Assembly: GCF_000152985.1 (NCBI RefSeq)
Contig: NZ_CH672395.1
Coordinates: 769,778-833,777, forward strand
Source: Leeuwenhoekiella blandensis MED217
GTDB lineage: Bacteria > Bacteroidota > Bacteroidia > Flavobacteriales > Flavobacteriaceae
Length of the DNA: 64,000 nucleotides
Reading direction: 5' to 3'
Positions 55,609 through 64,000 of this stretch are shown one piece after another. A program made the position numbers and the translations under genes. Every line of letters starts with the position of its first letter. Position 1 is the stretch's first letter. The notes beneath the pieces are model-generated. The model was not told the origin of the DNA and ran no database searches. It was given only the letters and a program-made list of their open reading frames with translations.

Positions 55609-56247
55609 ATGGCAAAAAAAGGAAAACTTTCAGTGACTAACATGATTTACGGTCTAGGAGCGGCAGTAGTAATTGTAGGTGCACTATTTAAAATTCAACA
55701 CTGGCCTTTTGGTTCAGAAATTCTTACCCTAGGAATGGTTGTTGAAGCTTTGGTTTTCGGTTATTCAGCATTTGAGAGACCATCACAAGAATTAGATTGG
55801 TCTTTGGTTTATCCTGAGCTTGCAGGTGATAGCCCGGCGGTTGTAAAGCCTAAAAAACAAGAAGAGCTTACCGAAACAAAAGGTTTGCTTTCAGAAAAAT
55901 TAGATGCGATGCTTAAAGATGCGCGTATTGACTCTGAGTTGATGACAAGTTTAAGTACAAGCATTAGAAGCTTTGAAGGGGCGGCAAAAGGAATGGCGCC
56001 TACTGCAGAAGCAATGAACTCAACTAAAAAGTACAGCCAAGAGATGTCTCTTGCAGCTGCACAATTAGAATCTCTAAACAGTCTTTACAAAGTGCAGGTT
56101 GAAGCTGCAGGGCGTCAGGCTGAGGTTAACAAGGAGGTTGCTGATAATGCCGGAAAGCTTAAAGAGCAAATGGAGAGTCTGGCAACAAATCTTTCTTCTC
56201 TTAATGGTGTTTATGGCGGAATGCTTTCTGCAATGAATAAGCGCTAA
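55609..56247 (+). CDS. gldL: Gliding motility/T9SS inner-membrane protein GldL
   Basis: 212 residues. Two helices close to the N-terminus (MIYGLGAAVVIVGALFKIQHWPFG with the conserved KxxHWP, then ILTLGMVVEALVFGYSAF), then a long cytoplasmic coiled coil. With GldM forms the proton-driven motor of T9SS. Confidence 0.96.
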   Translation: MAKKGKLSVTNMIYGLGAAVVIVGALFKIQHWPFGSEILTLGMVVEALVFGYSAFERPSQELDWSLVYPELAGDSPAVVKPKKQEELTETKGLLSEKLDAMLKDARIDSELMTSLSTSIRSFEGAAKGMAPTAEAMNSTKKYSQEMSLAAAQLESLNSLYKVQVEAAGRQAEVNKEVADNAGKLKEQMESLATNLSSLNGVYGGMLSAMNKR

Positions 56248-56283
56248 CTGAATTCTTTTAAACTAAATATTAAATAATTCAGT
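56247..56283. other. Intercistronic inverted repeat gldL-gldM
   Basis: ACTGAATT (56247-56254) pairs with AATTCAGT (56276-56283) across a 21-base AT-rich loop, starting in the gldL stop codon. No T run. Confidence 0.4.
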
Positions 56284-56297
56284 AGAAAAAATACATT

Positions 56298-57830
56298 ATG
56301 GCAGGAGGAACACAGTCGCCAAGACAGAAAATGATCAATCTCATGTACCTTGTATTTATCGCAATGATCGCGATGACTACAGACAAAGAGATTTTAAATG
56401 CTTTTAAAATATTTGACGTAAAATTCACCAGTTCTAATACACGTTTAGAACAAGAGAATGAATTGGCAATGGCCGGCTTAGAAGAGAAGGCTGTTGAGCA
56501 ACCGGCAAAATATGAGCCTTTGCTGAGTAAGGCAGAGCGTGTAAAGCAAGTTTCAGATGACTTTTACAGTTATTTAGGAAACATTAAAGACACTTTAACC
56601 GAAGGTGTCGACACCAGCAGTTATGCAAATCTTGATAAAACGGCAGTTCTTGATGAACGCTGGTTTACAGGAGATCGTTATACAAAGAAAGGAGAGGCTT
56701 TCTTAGCTAAAATTGACGAGTATAAGGCAGAGATGAAAGACGCACTTGGGCCAGAATTTAGCCAAGTGAATGCAATTATTGAAAGAACCTTTGCAGTAGA
56801 GCCGCAAACCAACAAAGACGGTAAAGAGATCGCTTGGTTGCGTTATAACTTTGAAGGTTATCCATTAGCAGCATCCATCACACGTTTTACACAAATGCAA
56901 AATGATGTGCGTACGGCTGAGTCAGAAGTGTACTCATCTTTATTACAAGGGCAGTTGAGTAAGGATGTGTCTTTAAGTAACTATCAAGCTATTGTTATTC
57001 CAGACAAAACAGCTTTCTTTTCAGGAGAAAATTTTAAAGGAAAAGTTGTTTTAGGACGTTTTGATAACTCGCTTAATTTTGACAAAGTAATCATAAACGG
57101 AACTGAGGTAGATAACTTGCAAGCTGGTCAGGTAGTATTAGATTTTCCGGCAGGAAATGTTGGTACGCGTAAGATTAGTGGTGAGCTTGTTTATACTGAA
57201 GAAGGAGAGCCAAAATCAATTCCTATCAACAGTGAATACGCAGTAATCAACAAACCAAACTCAGCAACTATTTCTGCAGATAAAATGAATGTGGTGTACC
57301 GTGGAGTTGCAAACCCTATGACCATTAGTTTTGCGGGAGTTGCAGATAACAATGTTACTGCAAGTGCTCCGGGTCTTTCTAGAGCTTCAGGAAGTAGCTA
57401 TGTTATGAATCCAGGGCAAGGGCGTGAAGTAACCATTAATGTTTCAGGAACTTTGGCTGACGGAACTAAAGTGAGCGACTCAAAGCAATTCCGTATTAAA
57501 GATATTCCAAGTCCAATCGGAGCTGTTCGTGGAGAAGATGGAATACTAAAAATGCAACGTAATTCGTTAGAGATATCAGAAGTAAGTGCAAAATTGCCTG
57601 ACTTTGATTTTGAATTGAATCTGCGAGTAACCGGATTTAAATTCAACGTGCCGGGACAGCCTACCGTTCAAGTGAGTGGTAATAAGCTTGATTCTCGAGC
57701 GAAAGATGTACTACGTAGAGCACAGCGTGGTTCTACAGTGCAAATATTTGACATTGATGCTCAGATTGCAGGAAACAGCAGTTACCGACTTAAAAAGGTA
57801 TCACCTGTATTAATTGAGCTCACTAATTAA
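56298..57830 (+). CDS. gldM: Gliding motility/T9SS protein GldM
   Basis: 510 residues. Starts AGGTQSPRQKMINLMYLVFIAMIAMTTDKEILNAF, the single membrane helix typical of GldM, followed by the large periplasmic part: helical bundle then Ig-like beta domains (ISFAGVADNNVTASAPG; LRVTGFKFNVPGQPTVQVSGN). The helix joins the GldL motor and the periplasmic part reaches the GldK-GldN ring. Confidence 0.97.
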   Translation: MAGGTQSPRQKMINLMYLVFIAMIAMTTDKEILNAFKIFDVKFTSSNTRLEQENELAMAGLEEKAVEQPAKYEPLLSKAERVKQVSDDFYSYLGNIKDTLTEGVDTSSYANLDKTAVLDERWFTGDRYTKKGEAFLAKIDEYKAEMKDALGPEFSQVNAIIERTFAVEPQTNKDGKEIAWLRYNFEGYPLAASITRFTQMQNDVRTAESEVYSSLLQGQLSKDVSLSNYQAIVIPDKTAFFSGENFKGKVVLGRFDNSLNFDKVIINGTEVDNLQAGQVVLDFPAGNVGTRKISGELVYTEEGEPKSIPINSEYAVINKPNSATISADKMNVVYRGVANPMTISFAGVADNNVTASAPGLSRASGSSYVMNPGQGREVTINVSGTLADGTKVSDSKQFRIKDIPSPIGAVRGEDGILKMQRNSLEISEVSAKLPDFDFELNLRVTGFKFNVPGQPTVQVSGNKLDSRAKDVLRRAQRGSTVQIFDIDAQIAGNSSYRLKKVSPVLIELTN

Positions 57831-57843
57831 AAGATTAAGAGGT

Positions 57844-58734
57844 ATGAAAAGCCAGATGCAAGCGTTAAGTGTTTTTTGTTTGATGATGTTGGGTACGGCC
57901 GTAATGGCACAAACCAATATTCTCAATGCAAAAATGCCTGGTGAAATGTTTGAGAAGACCGAAAGCCAGAAGCAGCTAGACAATGATAAACCATTACCAT
58001 ACGGTTATGTAGATAGCCGTGATGTGCTATGGGGTAAAAATACTTGGGAGATCGTAGATCTTGATGAGCGTGTCAATTTCCCGCTGTACTATCCTATAGA
58101 TACAAACAATATTGGTTCAGATCGTAGATCGCTTTATGATGTTTTGGTTAAAAATGTTAAAGCAGGTAAGCTTGATATTTATGCAGATTCATACTTTAAT
58201 CAAAAAATTGAATTAAGCGATATTGCTGCAGCAATGTCACGTGTTGATACCACAGATTTAGGTATCGAGCAAATCAATGCAGGTTATGAAGTCGATGAGC
58301 AATACATTGACCGTAGAGATATCTCTGCTGCTGATATTGAACAATATTGGATACGTGGTTATTGGTACTTTGATAAGCGACAGGGAGAATTAAAATATCG
58401 TCTGATTGGTTTAGCTCCGGTTGCACCAGATGTTAACTTTATCGATGATGAAGATCCTGTAATGGTGCCACTTTTTTGGGTTTGGTATCCTACCGCACGT
58501 GATATTTTACACGAGGCTAAGGTGTTTAACCCACAGAACTCTGCACAACCGATCTCTTTTGATCATATCTTGAATTCTCGACGTTTTAATGGCGTTATTT
58601 ATCAGGTTGATAATATTCAAGGAGATCGTGAGGTTAAAGAGTATATCGCAGATAATGCGATGATGCAGTTGCTCGAATCACAACGTATCAAAGAACAAAT
58701 ACGCAACTTTGAAATTGATATGTGGAATTATTAA
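57844..58734 (+). CDS. gldN: Gliding motility/T9SS protein GldN
   Basis: 296 residues from the ATG at 57844; this start puts a signal peptide (KSQMQALSVFCLMMLGTAVMAQ) at the N-terminus, whereas the longer in-frame start at 57814 would overlap gldM. The GldN pattern is seen: KPLPYGYVDSRDVLWGKNTWEIVDLDERVNFPLYYP, IRGYWYFDKRQGELKYRLIGLAP, VPLFWVWYPTARDIL. Partner of GldK. Repeat R5 and a terminator follow. Confidence 0.96.
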   Translation: MKSQMQALSVFCLMMLGTAVMAQTNILNAKMPGEMFEKTESQKQLDNDKPLPYGYVDSRDVLWGKNTWEIVDLDERVNFPLYYPIDTNNIGSDRRSLYDVLVKNVKAGKLDIYADSYFNQKIELSDIAAAMSRVDTTDLGIEQINAGYEVDEQYIDRRDISAADIEQYWIRGYWYFDKRQGELKYRLIGLAPVAPDVNFIDDEDPVMVPLFWVWYPTARDILHEAKVFNPQNSAQPISFDHILNSRRFNGVIYQVDNIQGDREVKEYIADNAMMQLLESQRIKEQIRNFEIDMWNY

Positions 58735-58750
58735 GTTCAAGTTCGCTAAA

Positions 58751-58843
58751 AACTACTTAATGGTAAGCCCAAGAAGCATTCGTTAGAGACGAATTTTCAA
58801 ATTCACGGCTAGCCTAGGTTATTGAGCCTTTGGCGATGCCAAT
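58751..58843 (+). repeat. Dispersed structured repeat, copy R5
   Basis: Fifth copy, 16 bp after gldN, same sense as gldN. Central hairpin ATTCGT-TAGAG-ACGAAT; end hairpin TTGGC-GAT-GCCAA (perfect, 3-base loop). A terminator follows within 6 bp, as with R2. The strand is opposite to the other copies, but the orientation relative to the neighbouring gene is the same as for R1, R2 and R4. Confidence 0.8.
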
Positions 58844-58848
58844 AAATT

Positions 58849-58878
58849 AAAACGCCTTTTTTTAAAGGCGTTTTTTTA
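58849..58878 (+). terminator. Terminator of the gldKLMN operon
   Basis: AAAACGCCTTT/AAAGGCGTTTTTTT stem with short T loop, then T run. Confidence 0.9.
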
Positions 58879-58895
58879 TACCCTATTTTTGCTGA

Positions 58896-59951
58896 ATGAA
58901 AGAAGTAGATTATATCGTAGTGGGTTTTGGTTTAGCTGGAATGGCGTTCTGTGAGCAGCTCGAGCGCAATGGACACAGCTTTGTTGTGATCGATAAGCAA
59001 ACCGAAGCTGCTAGTAGAGTCGCTGCAGGATTGATCAATCCTGTGATCTTGAAACGCTATACGATGCCGTGGCAAGGAGAAGAGCAATTTGATTTGGCTA
59101 AAGCCTTTTTTAAACGTTTACAAAATCGATTAGAAGTTGAGGCGATTCAGGAAATCCCCGTTTATAAATTATTTGCTTCAGTAGAAGATCAAAACAATTG
59201 GTTTGAAGCTTCAGACAAACCTGTGCTTTCGCGTTTTTTAGACGCCACTTTAAAGACCGATGTTTCTTCAGCTGTTGATGCTCGACTACATTGCGGTGAG
59301 GTCAAAGAAACAATCAGAATACACCTTTCAAAACTCTTAGATGCTTATCGAGTCAAGCTCCAAGAAAAGGGGCGATACTTGAACGAATCTTTTGAACACG
59401 ATGCTCTGGTTTTTGATTCAGAAAGCGCAATCACCTATCAAACTTTAAAAGCAAAGCGCATTCTTTTTGCTGAAGGTTTCGGTATAAAGAAAAACCCTTT
59501 TTTAAATAAGCTTCCGCTGGTGGGAAATAAAGGTGAATATATCACCATCGCTGCTCCTGACCTTCAAATGACTAAGGCCTTAAAATCTTCCTTTTTTATT
59601 ATTCCGCTGGGCGATGATTTGTATAAAGTGGGAGCAACCTTTAATTGGCTGGAAAAAGATTGTATTCCCACATCAGCTGCCCGAGAGGAACTTGTACAGA
59701 AGCTAGAAGCGGTAATTAATTGTGATTATAAAATAATGGATCAAGAAGCGGCGGTACGTCCTACTACAGGTGATAGAAGACCCTTGCTAGGCGTGCATCC
59801 TGAGTATCCTCAGTTGGCGCTTCTCAATGGTCTGGGAACGCGTGGTACCATGATGGCTCCTTATCTTGCAGAGCAGCTTTATAAACATTTGGAGTATAAT
59901 GAACCTTTAGATTCAGATGCTCAAATTTTACGCTTTCCAAAGAAATTTTAA
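58896..59951 (+). CDS. FAD-dependent oxidoreductase (D-amino-acid-oxidase fold)
   Basis: 351 residues. Dinucleotide-binding start DYIVVGFGLAGMAFCEQLERNGHSFVVIDK, AAGLINPVILKRY, then a DAO-type C-terminal end with RPTTGDRRPLLGVHPEYPQLALLNGLGTRGTMMAPYLAEQL. Related proteins oxidise amino acids or act in thiamine or tRNA-modification pathways; nothing here picks one. Starts 18 bp after the terminator. Its stop overlaps that of the convergent DUF983 gene. Confidence 0.87.
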   Translation: MKEVDYIVVGFGLAGMAFCEQLERNGHSFVVIDKQTEAASRVAAGLINPVILKRYTMPWQGEEQFDLAKAFFKRLQNRLEVEAIQEIPVYKLFASVEDQNNWFEASDKPVLSRFLDATLKTDVSSAVDARLHCGEVKETIRIHLSKLLDAYRVKLQEKGRYLNESFEHDALVFDSESAITYQTLKAKRILFAEGFGIKKNPFLNKLPLVGNKGEYITIAAPDLQMTKALKSSFFIIPLGDDLYKVGATFNWLEKDCIPTSAAREELVQKLEAVINCDYKIMDQEAAVRPTTGDRRPLLGVHPEYPQLALLNGLGTRGTMMAPYLAEQLYKHLEYNEPLDSDAQILRFPKKF

Positions 59952-60343
59952 GAGGTCTTTTCAGCTTTCTGAACGTCGTAATCAAAAAAGAAATTGATCC
60001 AGATATTTCTACTCAAGCGCATAATTATGGGTGCAAAAACAAAAAGCGTCCCAATGATCGCGACAAAAGCGGTGACCAAGCTAGACCCTAAAAAATAATA
60101 GGAAATGATAAATGCTGCAACCGCAAAAGCGATTCCCACAGCATAACTCACATACATTGCTCCGTAGAAAAACGAGGGCTCAATTTTGTACTTTGTGTCA
60201 CAGTGTGAGCAGCGTTCGTGCATTTTGAGGGTATCAGAAAGTTTGTACGGATTGCTTTCTACATACATACTTTCTTTTTGGCAAACGGGGCAGCTGCCCG
60301 TAAAAATGCTGTATAAAGGATTCCCTTGGAGGATTTTTTTCAT
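59948..60343 (-). CDS. DUF983 family membrane protein
   Basis: 131 residues. Zinc-ribbon-like cysteines at the start (GSCPVCQKESM and HERCSHCDTKYKIEPSFFYGAMYVSYAVGIAF), then two or three helices. Matches the DUF983 family of uncharacterised membrane proteins. 4-bp overlap of convergent stops with the oxidoreductase gene. Confidence 0.87.
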   Translation of the reverse strand: MKKILQGNPLYSIFTGSCPVCQKESMYVESNPYKLSDTLKMHERCSHCDTKYKIEPSFFYGAMYVSYAVGIAFAVAAFIISYYFLGSSLVTAFVAIIGTLFVFAPIIMRLSRNIWINFFFDYDVQKAEKTS

Positions 60344-60434
60344 AAAGCAAAGTTACTTGATTTCTTCTGAAATCTAAGTAACTCTTGTTACCTAAAGCAT
60401 TTAATTTAATCCTTTAAAGTCTCTTATTTAATGA

Positions 60435-60442
60435 TAACTTTG
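60435..60442 (+). promoter_or_regulatory. -7 element of the ABC-F gene
   Basis: TAACTTTG, exact TAnnTTTG, 19 bp before the ATG; TTT instead of TTG at -33. Confidence 0.5.
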
Positions 60443-60461
60443 CGCCTTAAAATTATGCAAG

Positions 60462-62372
60462 ATGCTTAACATACATAACCTTTCTGTTTCTTTTCAGGGA
60501 GAATATTTATTTGAAGAAGTAACCTTTAGGCTAGGGGAAGGAGATCGAGTAGGTCTAGTAGGGAAAAACGGAGCAGGAAAGTCAACGATGTTGCGCATTA
60601 TTTCTCAAGAGCAGGAATATGACACCGGGCAAATTGCAACCGATAAGGATATTGAAATAGGCTTCTTAAAACAGGATATTGATTTTGTTGAAGGACGCAC
60701 CGTTCTTGAAGAGTCTTATCAAGCTTTTGAGTTGATCAAAAAACTAGAAAAGCGCCTGGAAGAGATCAATACACAGCTAGCAGAACGTACCGATTATGAA
60801 AGTGAGTTTTATCACGATTTGATGGTAGAGCTTAATGAGGTGCAGCAGCAATATGAGATTCACGGTGGATATAACTACCAGGGAGAGACCGAGCGTATCT
60901 TAATGGGCTTAGGTTTTAACCGGGAAGATTTTAATAAAATCACAGATACTTTTTCCGGTGGATGGCGTATGCGTATTGAGTTGGCAAAATTACTGCTTCA
61001 AAATAATGATGTGTTACTGCTGGATGAGCCTACAAACCACTTGGATATTGAATCGATAATCTGGCTTGAAGGCTTTTTACGCAATTATGCCGGGGCAGTG
61101 GTTATTGTGTCGCACGATAGAATGTTCTTAGACAATGTAACCAATCGTACCATTGAGATTTCCCTTGGGAAGATCTACGATTACCCCAAGCCTTATTCAG
61201 AATATTTGGTGTTGCGTAAAGAAATGCGTGAGCAACAAATGGCAGCGCAAAAGAATCAGCAAAAAGAGATCGAGCAAACTGAAAAGTTGATCGAGAAATT
61301 TAGAGCCAAAGCATCTAAAGCGACGATGGCGCAGTCGTTGATCAAGAAGCTCAACCGTATGGATGTGATAGAAGTTGATGAGGATGATAACAGTGTGATG
61401 ACGCTTAATTTTCCGGTTTCTATTGTGCCGGGAAAAGTGGTGATCGAAGCAGAAGATGTTAAGAAAAGTTACGGTGAGAAAAAGGTTTTAGAAGGAATCG
61501 ACTTACTCGTAGAGCGCGATAGTAAAACTGCTTTTGTTGGACAAAACGGTCAGGGGAAATCTACATTAGCAAAAATTATTGTAGATGAGATTTCTTATGA
61601 AGGTAAGCTGAAGCTAGGGCATAACGTTCAAATTGGTTATTTCGCCCAAAATCAAGCCGATCACCTTGATGGAAACAAGACCGTATTAGATACGATGATC
61701 GATGCTGCAAATGAAAAGAACAGAAGTAAGGTGCGTGATATTCTAGGCTCCTTCTTATTTCGAGGCGAAGAAGTTGAGAAGTACGTGCGTGTACTTTCGG
61801 GAGGGGAGCGCAACCGCTTGGCTTTAGCAAAATTGATGCTTCAGCCGTTTAATGTTTTGGTAATGGATGAGCCTACAAACCACCTGGATATCAAATCTAA
61901 GAATGTACTTAAAGAAGCTTTGAAACGCTTTGAAGGTACCCTACTTATCGTATCGCACGATAGGGATTTTCTTCAAGGGCTTACTACAACTGTATATGAG
62001 TTTAGAGATCATCAGATCAAAGAATATCTGGGAGATATTGATTATTATCTAGAAAAACGCGCTGTTGAGAATTTACGTGAAATCGAAAAGAAGGATCCTA
62101 AGGTAAAATCGAAAACCACTACGGCTACCAAAGATTCGTATAAAGACCAGAAAAAGATAAAGTCTTTAAATAATCAACTAAGTAATATAGAATCTGAGGT
62201 GAACAAGCTGGAGCGCCAAATGAAAACTATGGACGATGAACTGGCTGCCGACTATGAGAAGACCAGTGCTAATCCTGAGTTTTTTGATAAATACCAAGCT
62301 AAAAAGAAAAAGGTAGAGCAACTCATGGAAAAATGGGAGGCATTATCTTTAGAATTAGAAGACTACAGTTAG
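60462..62372 (+). CDS. ABC-F family ATPase
   Basis: 636 residues, two ABC domains in one chain without membrane helices. First: Walker A GKNGAGKST, signature FSGGWRMR, Walker B VLLLDEPTNHLD. Linker of about 80 basic residues (EQTEKLIEKFRAKASKATMAQ). Second: GQNGQGKST, LSGGERNR, VLVMDEPTNHLD. A coiled-coil C-terminal domain follows (KIKSLNNQLSNIESEVNKLERQM). ABC-F proteins act on the ribosome as translation factors; the layout is like the Uup/YheS/EttA groups and not obviously a resistance type. Confidence 0.93.
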   Translation: MLNIHNLSVSFQGEYLFEEVTFRLGEGDRVGLVGKNGAGKSTMLRIISQEQEYDTGQIATDKDIEIGFLKQDIDFVEGRTVLEESYQAFELIKKLEKRLEEINTQLAERTDYESEFYHDLMVELNEVQQQYEIHGGYNYQGETERILMGLGFNREDFNKITDTFSGGWRMRIELAKLLLQNNDVLLLDEPTNHLDIESIIWLEGFLRNYAGAVVIVSHDRMFLDNVTNRTIEISLGKIYDYPKPYSEYLVLRKEMREQQMAAQKNQQKEIEQTEKLIEKFRAKASKATMAQSLIKKLNRMDVIEVDEDDNSVMTLNFPVSIVPGKVVIEAEDVKKSYGEKKVLEGIDLLVERDSKTAFVGQNGQGKSTLAKIIVDEISYEGKLKLGHNVQIGYFAQNQADHLDGNKTVLDTMIDAANEKNRSKVRDILGSFLFRGEEVEKYVRVLSGGERNRLALAKLMLQPFNVLVMDEPTNHLDIKSKNVLKEALKRFEGTLLIVSHDRDFLQGLTTTVYEFRDHQIKEYLGDIDYYLEKRAVENLREIEKKDPKVKSKTTTATKDSYKDQKKIKSLNNQLSNIESEVNKLERQMKTMDDELAADYEKTSANPEFFDKYQAKKKKVEQLMEKWEALSLELEDYS

Positions 62373-62459
62373 CAGTATTTTTATGTTTTTTTTAACTTAT
62401 CGAGAAGAATAGACGGGTATTTTTGTCAATAGTTAATTTTTTCATAAAAAGTTCTTTAC

Positions 62460-63590
62460 ATGCTCACAGCTGTACGCTCTATTCTAGCTATCCTGATTTT
62501 GGGTATAGCGGTTACCATTGGGTATTTTATCGCAACGCGCGATAAGGAAATACCAACTGAAATTGCCAAAGAGGTAAAAACGGTTTTTGTTCAAGAGGTA
62601 GTCAACGACACAGTCCCTATTATCATTCCTGCAAACGGAAACCTTACTGCAAAAAACAGGTTAGAGTTATATGCTGAAGTACAAGGTGTTTTTAGAAGCA
62701 GTGCACACGATTTTAAGCCGGGCCAGCCCTACAGTAGAGGACAAGTTTTGCTTAACCTTGATTCTTCAGAATATTATGCTTCGGTGCAGGCTGCAAAAAG
62801 TGAGTTGTACAATTTAATTACTTCCATAATGCCGGATTTGCGTTTGGATTATCCGGAGTATTTTGAAAAATGGCAAACTTATTTAGATGGTTTTGACATC
62901 AATAAAAGCACGCCGCAACTTCCGGAAACCGCTTCGGAAAAGGAGCGCTATTTTATAACCGGTCGTGGTATTTTCTCTTCGTATTATAACGTGAAAAATC
63001 TGGAACAACGTCTAGGAAAGTATCGCATTGTAGCACCATTTTCCGGGATATTAACAGAAGCTTTGGTCAATAAAGGAACTTTAGTACGCTCAGGGCAAAA
63101 GCTGGGGGAATTTATAGATACATCGGTTTACGAACTGGAAGTAGCCGTAAGTAAACGTTTTGGCGACCTGTTAGAGTTAGGTGAAGAGGTGATGCTCTCA
63201 GACCGTAATGATATAGAGCAATTTACCGGAAAGGTAGTGCGCATCAATGGCCGCGTAGATCAGGCTACACAGACCATTCGGGTTTTTATAGAAGTTAAAG
63301 GTTCAGATAAGCTCAAAGAAGGCATGTATTTGCAAGCAAATCTTGAGGCTAGAGATGAGCCTAATGCGATTAGTATTCCGCGTCAATTACTCGTAGACAA
63401 TTCACAAATCTACGTAGTACGTGATAGCATTTTGGATTTGGTAGAAATCAATCCGGTTTACTTTTCAGATAAAGAAGCTGTGATAAGCGGTTTGCCTGAC
63501 GGTACGCAATACCTGTCAAAATCTGTTCCCGGAGCTTATGCCGGAATGCGCGTGAAGATTTTTGAAGATCAACAAGAATCAACACAGTAG
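62460..63590 (+). CDS. RND efflux periplasmic adaptor subunit
   Basis: 376 residues. N-terminal anchor helix (ILAILILGIAVTIGYFIA). The biotinyl-lipoyl half-motifs are split around a short helical part (KNRLELYAEVQGVFRSSAHDFKPGQPYSRGQVLLNLDSSEY; YRIVAPFSGILTEALVNKGTLVRSGQKLGEF), then a beta barrel (VVRINGRVDQATQTIRVFIEVKG). HlyD/MexA family. Its stop is 4 bp before the RND permease start. Confidence 0.93.
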   Translation: MLTAVRSILAILILGIAVTIGYFIATRDKEIPTEIAKEVKTVFVQEVVNDTVPIIIPANGNLTAKNRLELYAEVQGVFRSSAHDFKPGQPYSRGQVLLNLDSSEYYASVQAAKSELYNLITSIMPDLRLDYPEYFEKWQTYLDGFDINKSTPQLPETASEKERYFITGRGIFSSYYNVKNLEQRLGKYRIVAPFSGILTEALVNKGTLVRSGQKLGEFIDTSVYELEVAVSKRFGDLLELGEEVMLSDRNDIEQFTGKVVRINGRVDQATQTIRVFIEVKGSDKLKEGMYLQANLEARDEPNAISIPRQLLVDNSQIYVVRDSILDLVEINPVYFSDKEAVISGLPDGTQYLSKSVPGAYAGMRVKIFEDQQESTQ

Positions 63591-63594
63591 GTTT

Positions 63595-64000
63595 ATGAAA
63601 AAAATTATAAGCTACTTCATTAAGTATAGTGTTGCCGTAAATGTGGTGATACTGGCTTTCGTCATTTTTGGGATCATTGGTATTCTAAGAATGCGTTCGT
63701 CGTTCTTTCCACTTATAGACTCACAAATCATTACCATAAGTGTTGCTTATCCGGGTGCTGCACCTCAGGAAATTGAAGAAGGGGTGATCCTAAAAATTGA
63801 AGACAACCTCAAAGGCCTCGTTGGGATAGAACGTGTGACTTCAACTTCACGCGAAAACGGCGGAAGCGTAACAGTAGAGATTGAACAAGGAGAGGATATC
63901 AACGTGATTCTTGCCGAAGTTAAAAATGCGGTCGATCGCGTTCCCAGCTTTCCTACCGGTATGGAACCGCTCGTGGTGGCCAAGCAGGAAGCCATTAGAC
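63595..64000 (+). CDS. RND efflux permease, partial at right edge
   Basis: Open from the ATG at 63595 to the window end, 135 codons. Starts KKIISYFIKYSVAVNVVILA with the first membrane helix, and continues RSSFFPLIDSQIITISVAYPGAAPQEIEEGV, the ACR-type start of the porter domain, and GIERVTSTSRENGGSVTVEIEQGEDIN. Forms a tripartite pump with the adaptor just upstream. Substrate class cannot be told from this part. Confidence 0.92.
   Translation, partial: MKKIISYFIKYSVAVNVVILAFVIFGIIGILRMRSSFFPLIDSQIITISVAYPGAAPQEIEEGVILKIEDNLKGLVGIERVTSTSRENGGSVTVEIEQGEDINVILAEVKNAVDRVPSFPTGMEPLVVAKQEAIR

Noticed and set aside
57814-57843. Longer N-terminus for gldN
   Set aside because: Would overlap gldM and push the signal peptide inwards; the ATG at 57844 gives a normal signal peptide.
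60462-62372. ABC-F antibiotic-resistance protein
   Set aside because: Linker and C-terminal coiled coil look like housekeeping ABC-F groups; no resistance or mobile context.

Overview
The window is a chromosomal core segment from a member of the Bacteroidota, almost certainly family Flavobacteriaceae. Supporting signs are an intact gldK-L-M-N set (type IX secretion/gliding), an exosortase of the XrtF type with its partner, the purH-mreBCD-mrdA-rodA order, a class II HMG-CoA reductase next to a GYDIA-type GHMP kinase (mevalonate route), AT-rich DNA, few Shine-Dalgarno sequences, and promoters of the form TTG-N18-20-TAnnTTTG. I see no phage, no intact insertion sequence, no rRNA and no CRISPR array.

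Layout. 1-3800: a damage-tolerance pair on the minus strand (a DinB-type Y-family polymerase followed by a DnaE-type polymerase that runs off the left edge) with a candidate operator over the dinB promoter. 3981-5630: an EcsC-family gene, then tRNA-Phe with a duplicated tail flanking a frameshifted GIY-YIG nuclease gene. 5631-13332: a tight plus-strand run (coaX, outer-membrane protein, TPR protein, lptC, small membrane protein, CNNM/CorC-like protein, PpiD-like isomerase). 13507-16842: a minus-strand mevalonate cluster with an inserted serine hydrolase. 17253-23193: a peptide-use cluster (DPP IV, two POT transporters, thioredoxin-like protein). 23201-27828: comEC, an NlpC/P60 lipoprotein, lpxB and surE on the minus strand. 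27953-32038: C-terminal processing protease, ABC permease and nuclease. 32039-39178: rod-shape operon read purH to rodA. 39317-43236: FtsX-like permease, small lipoproteins, GAF protein and the XrtF pair. 43321-50118: minus-strand miaB, sigma-54 activator, lptE, a conserved hypothetical, secG, groES and groEL. 50384-58734: topA, a ureohydrolase-like protein with altered metal ligands, and gldKLMN. 58896-64000: FAD oxidoreductase, DUF983 protein, ABC-F ATPase and the start of an RND efflux system.

Much of the content serves the envelope: lipid A (lpxB), LPS export (lptC, lptE), outer-membrane protein folding (ppiD-like), rod shape, T9SS and protein export (secG).

Two non-coding patterns stand out. 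The first is a family of five dispersed repeats of about 95 bp (near 3885, 13391, 16894, 41051 and 58751). They share conserved blocks and end in a short TTGGC/GCCAA hairpin. Four of them lie just after a gene's stop codon in the same sense orientation, two of these directly before a terminator. The second is the tRNA-Phe locus, where a 53-bp tail (tRNA 3' end plus terminator) is repeated exactly on the far side of a decayed GIY-YIG gene, as expected for a small element inserted at a tRNA end.
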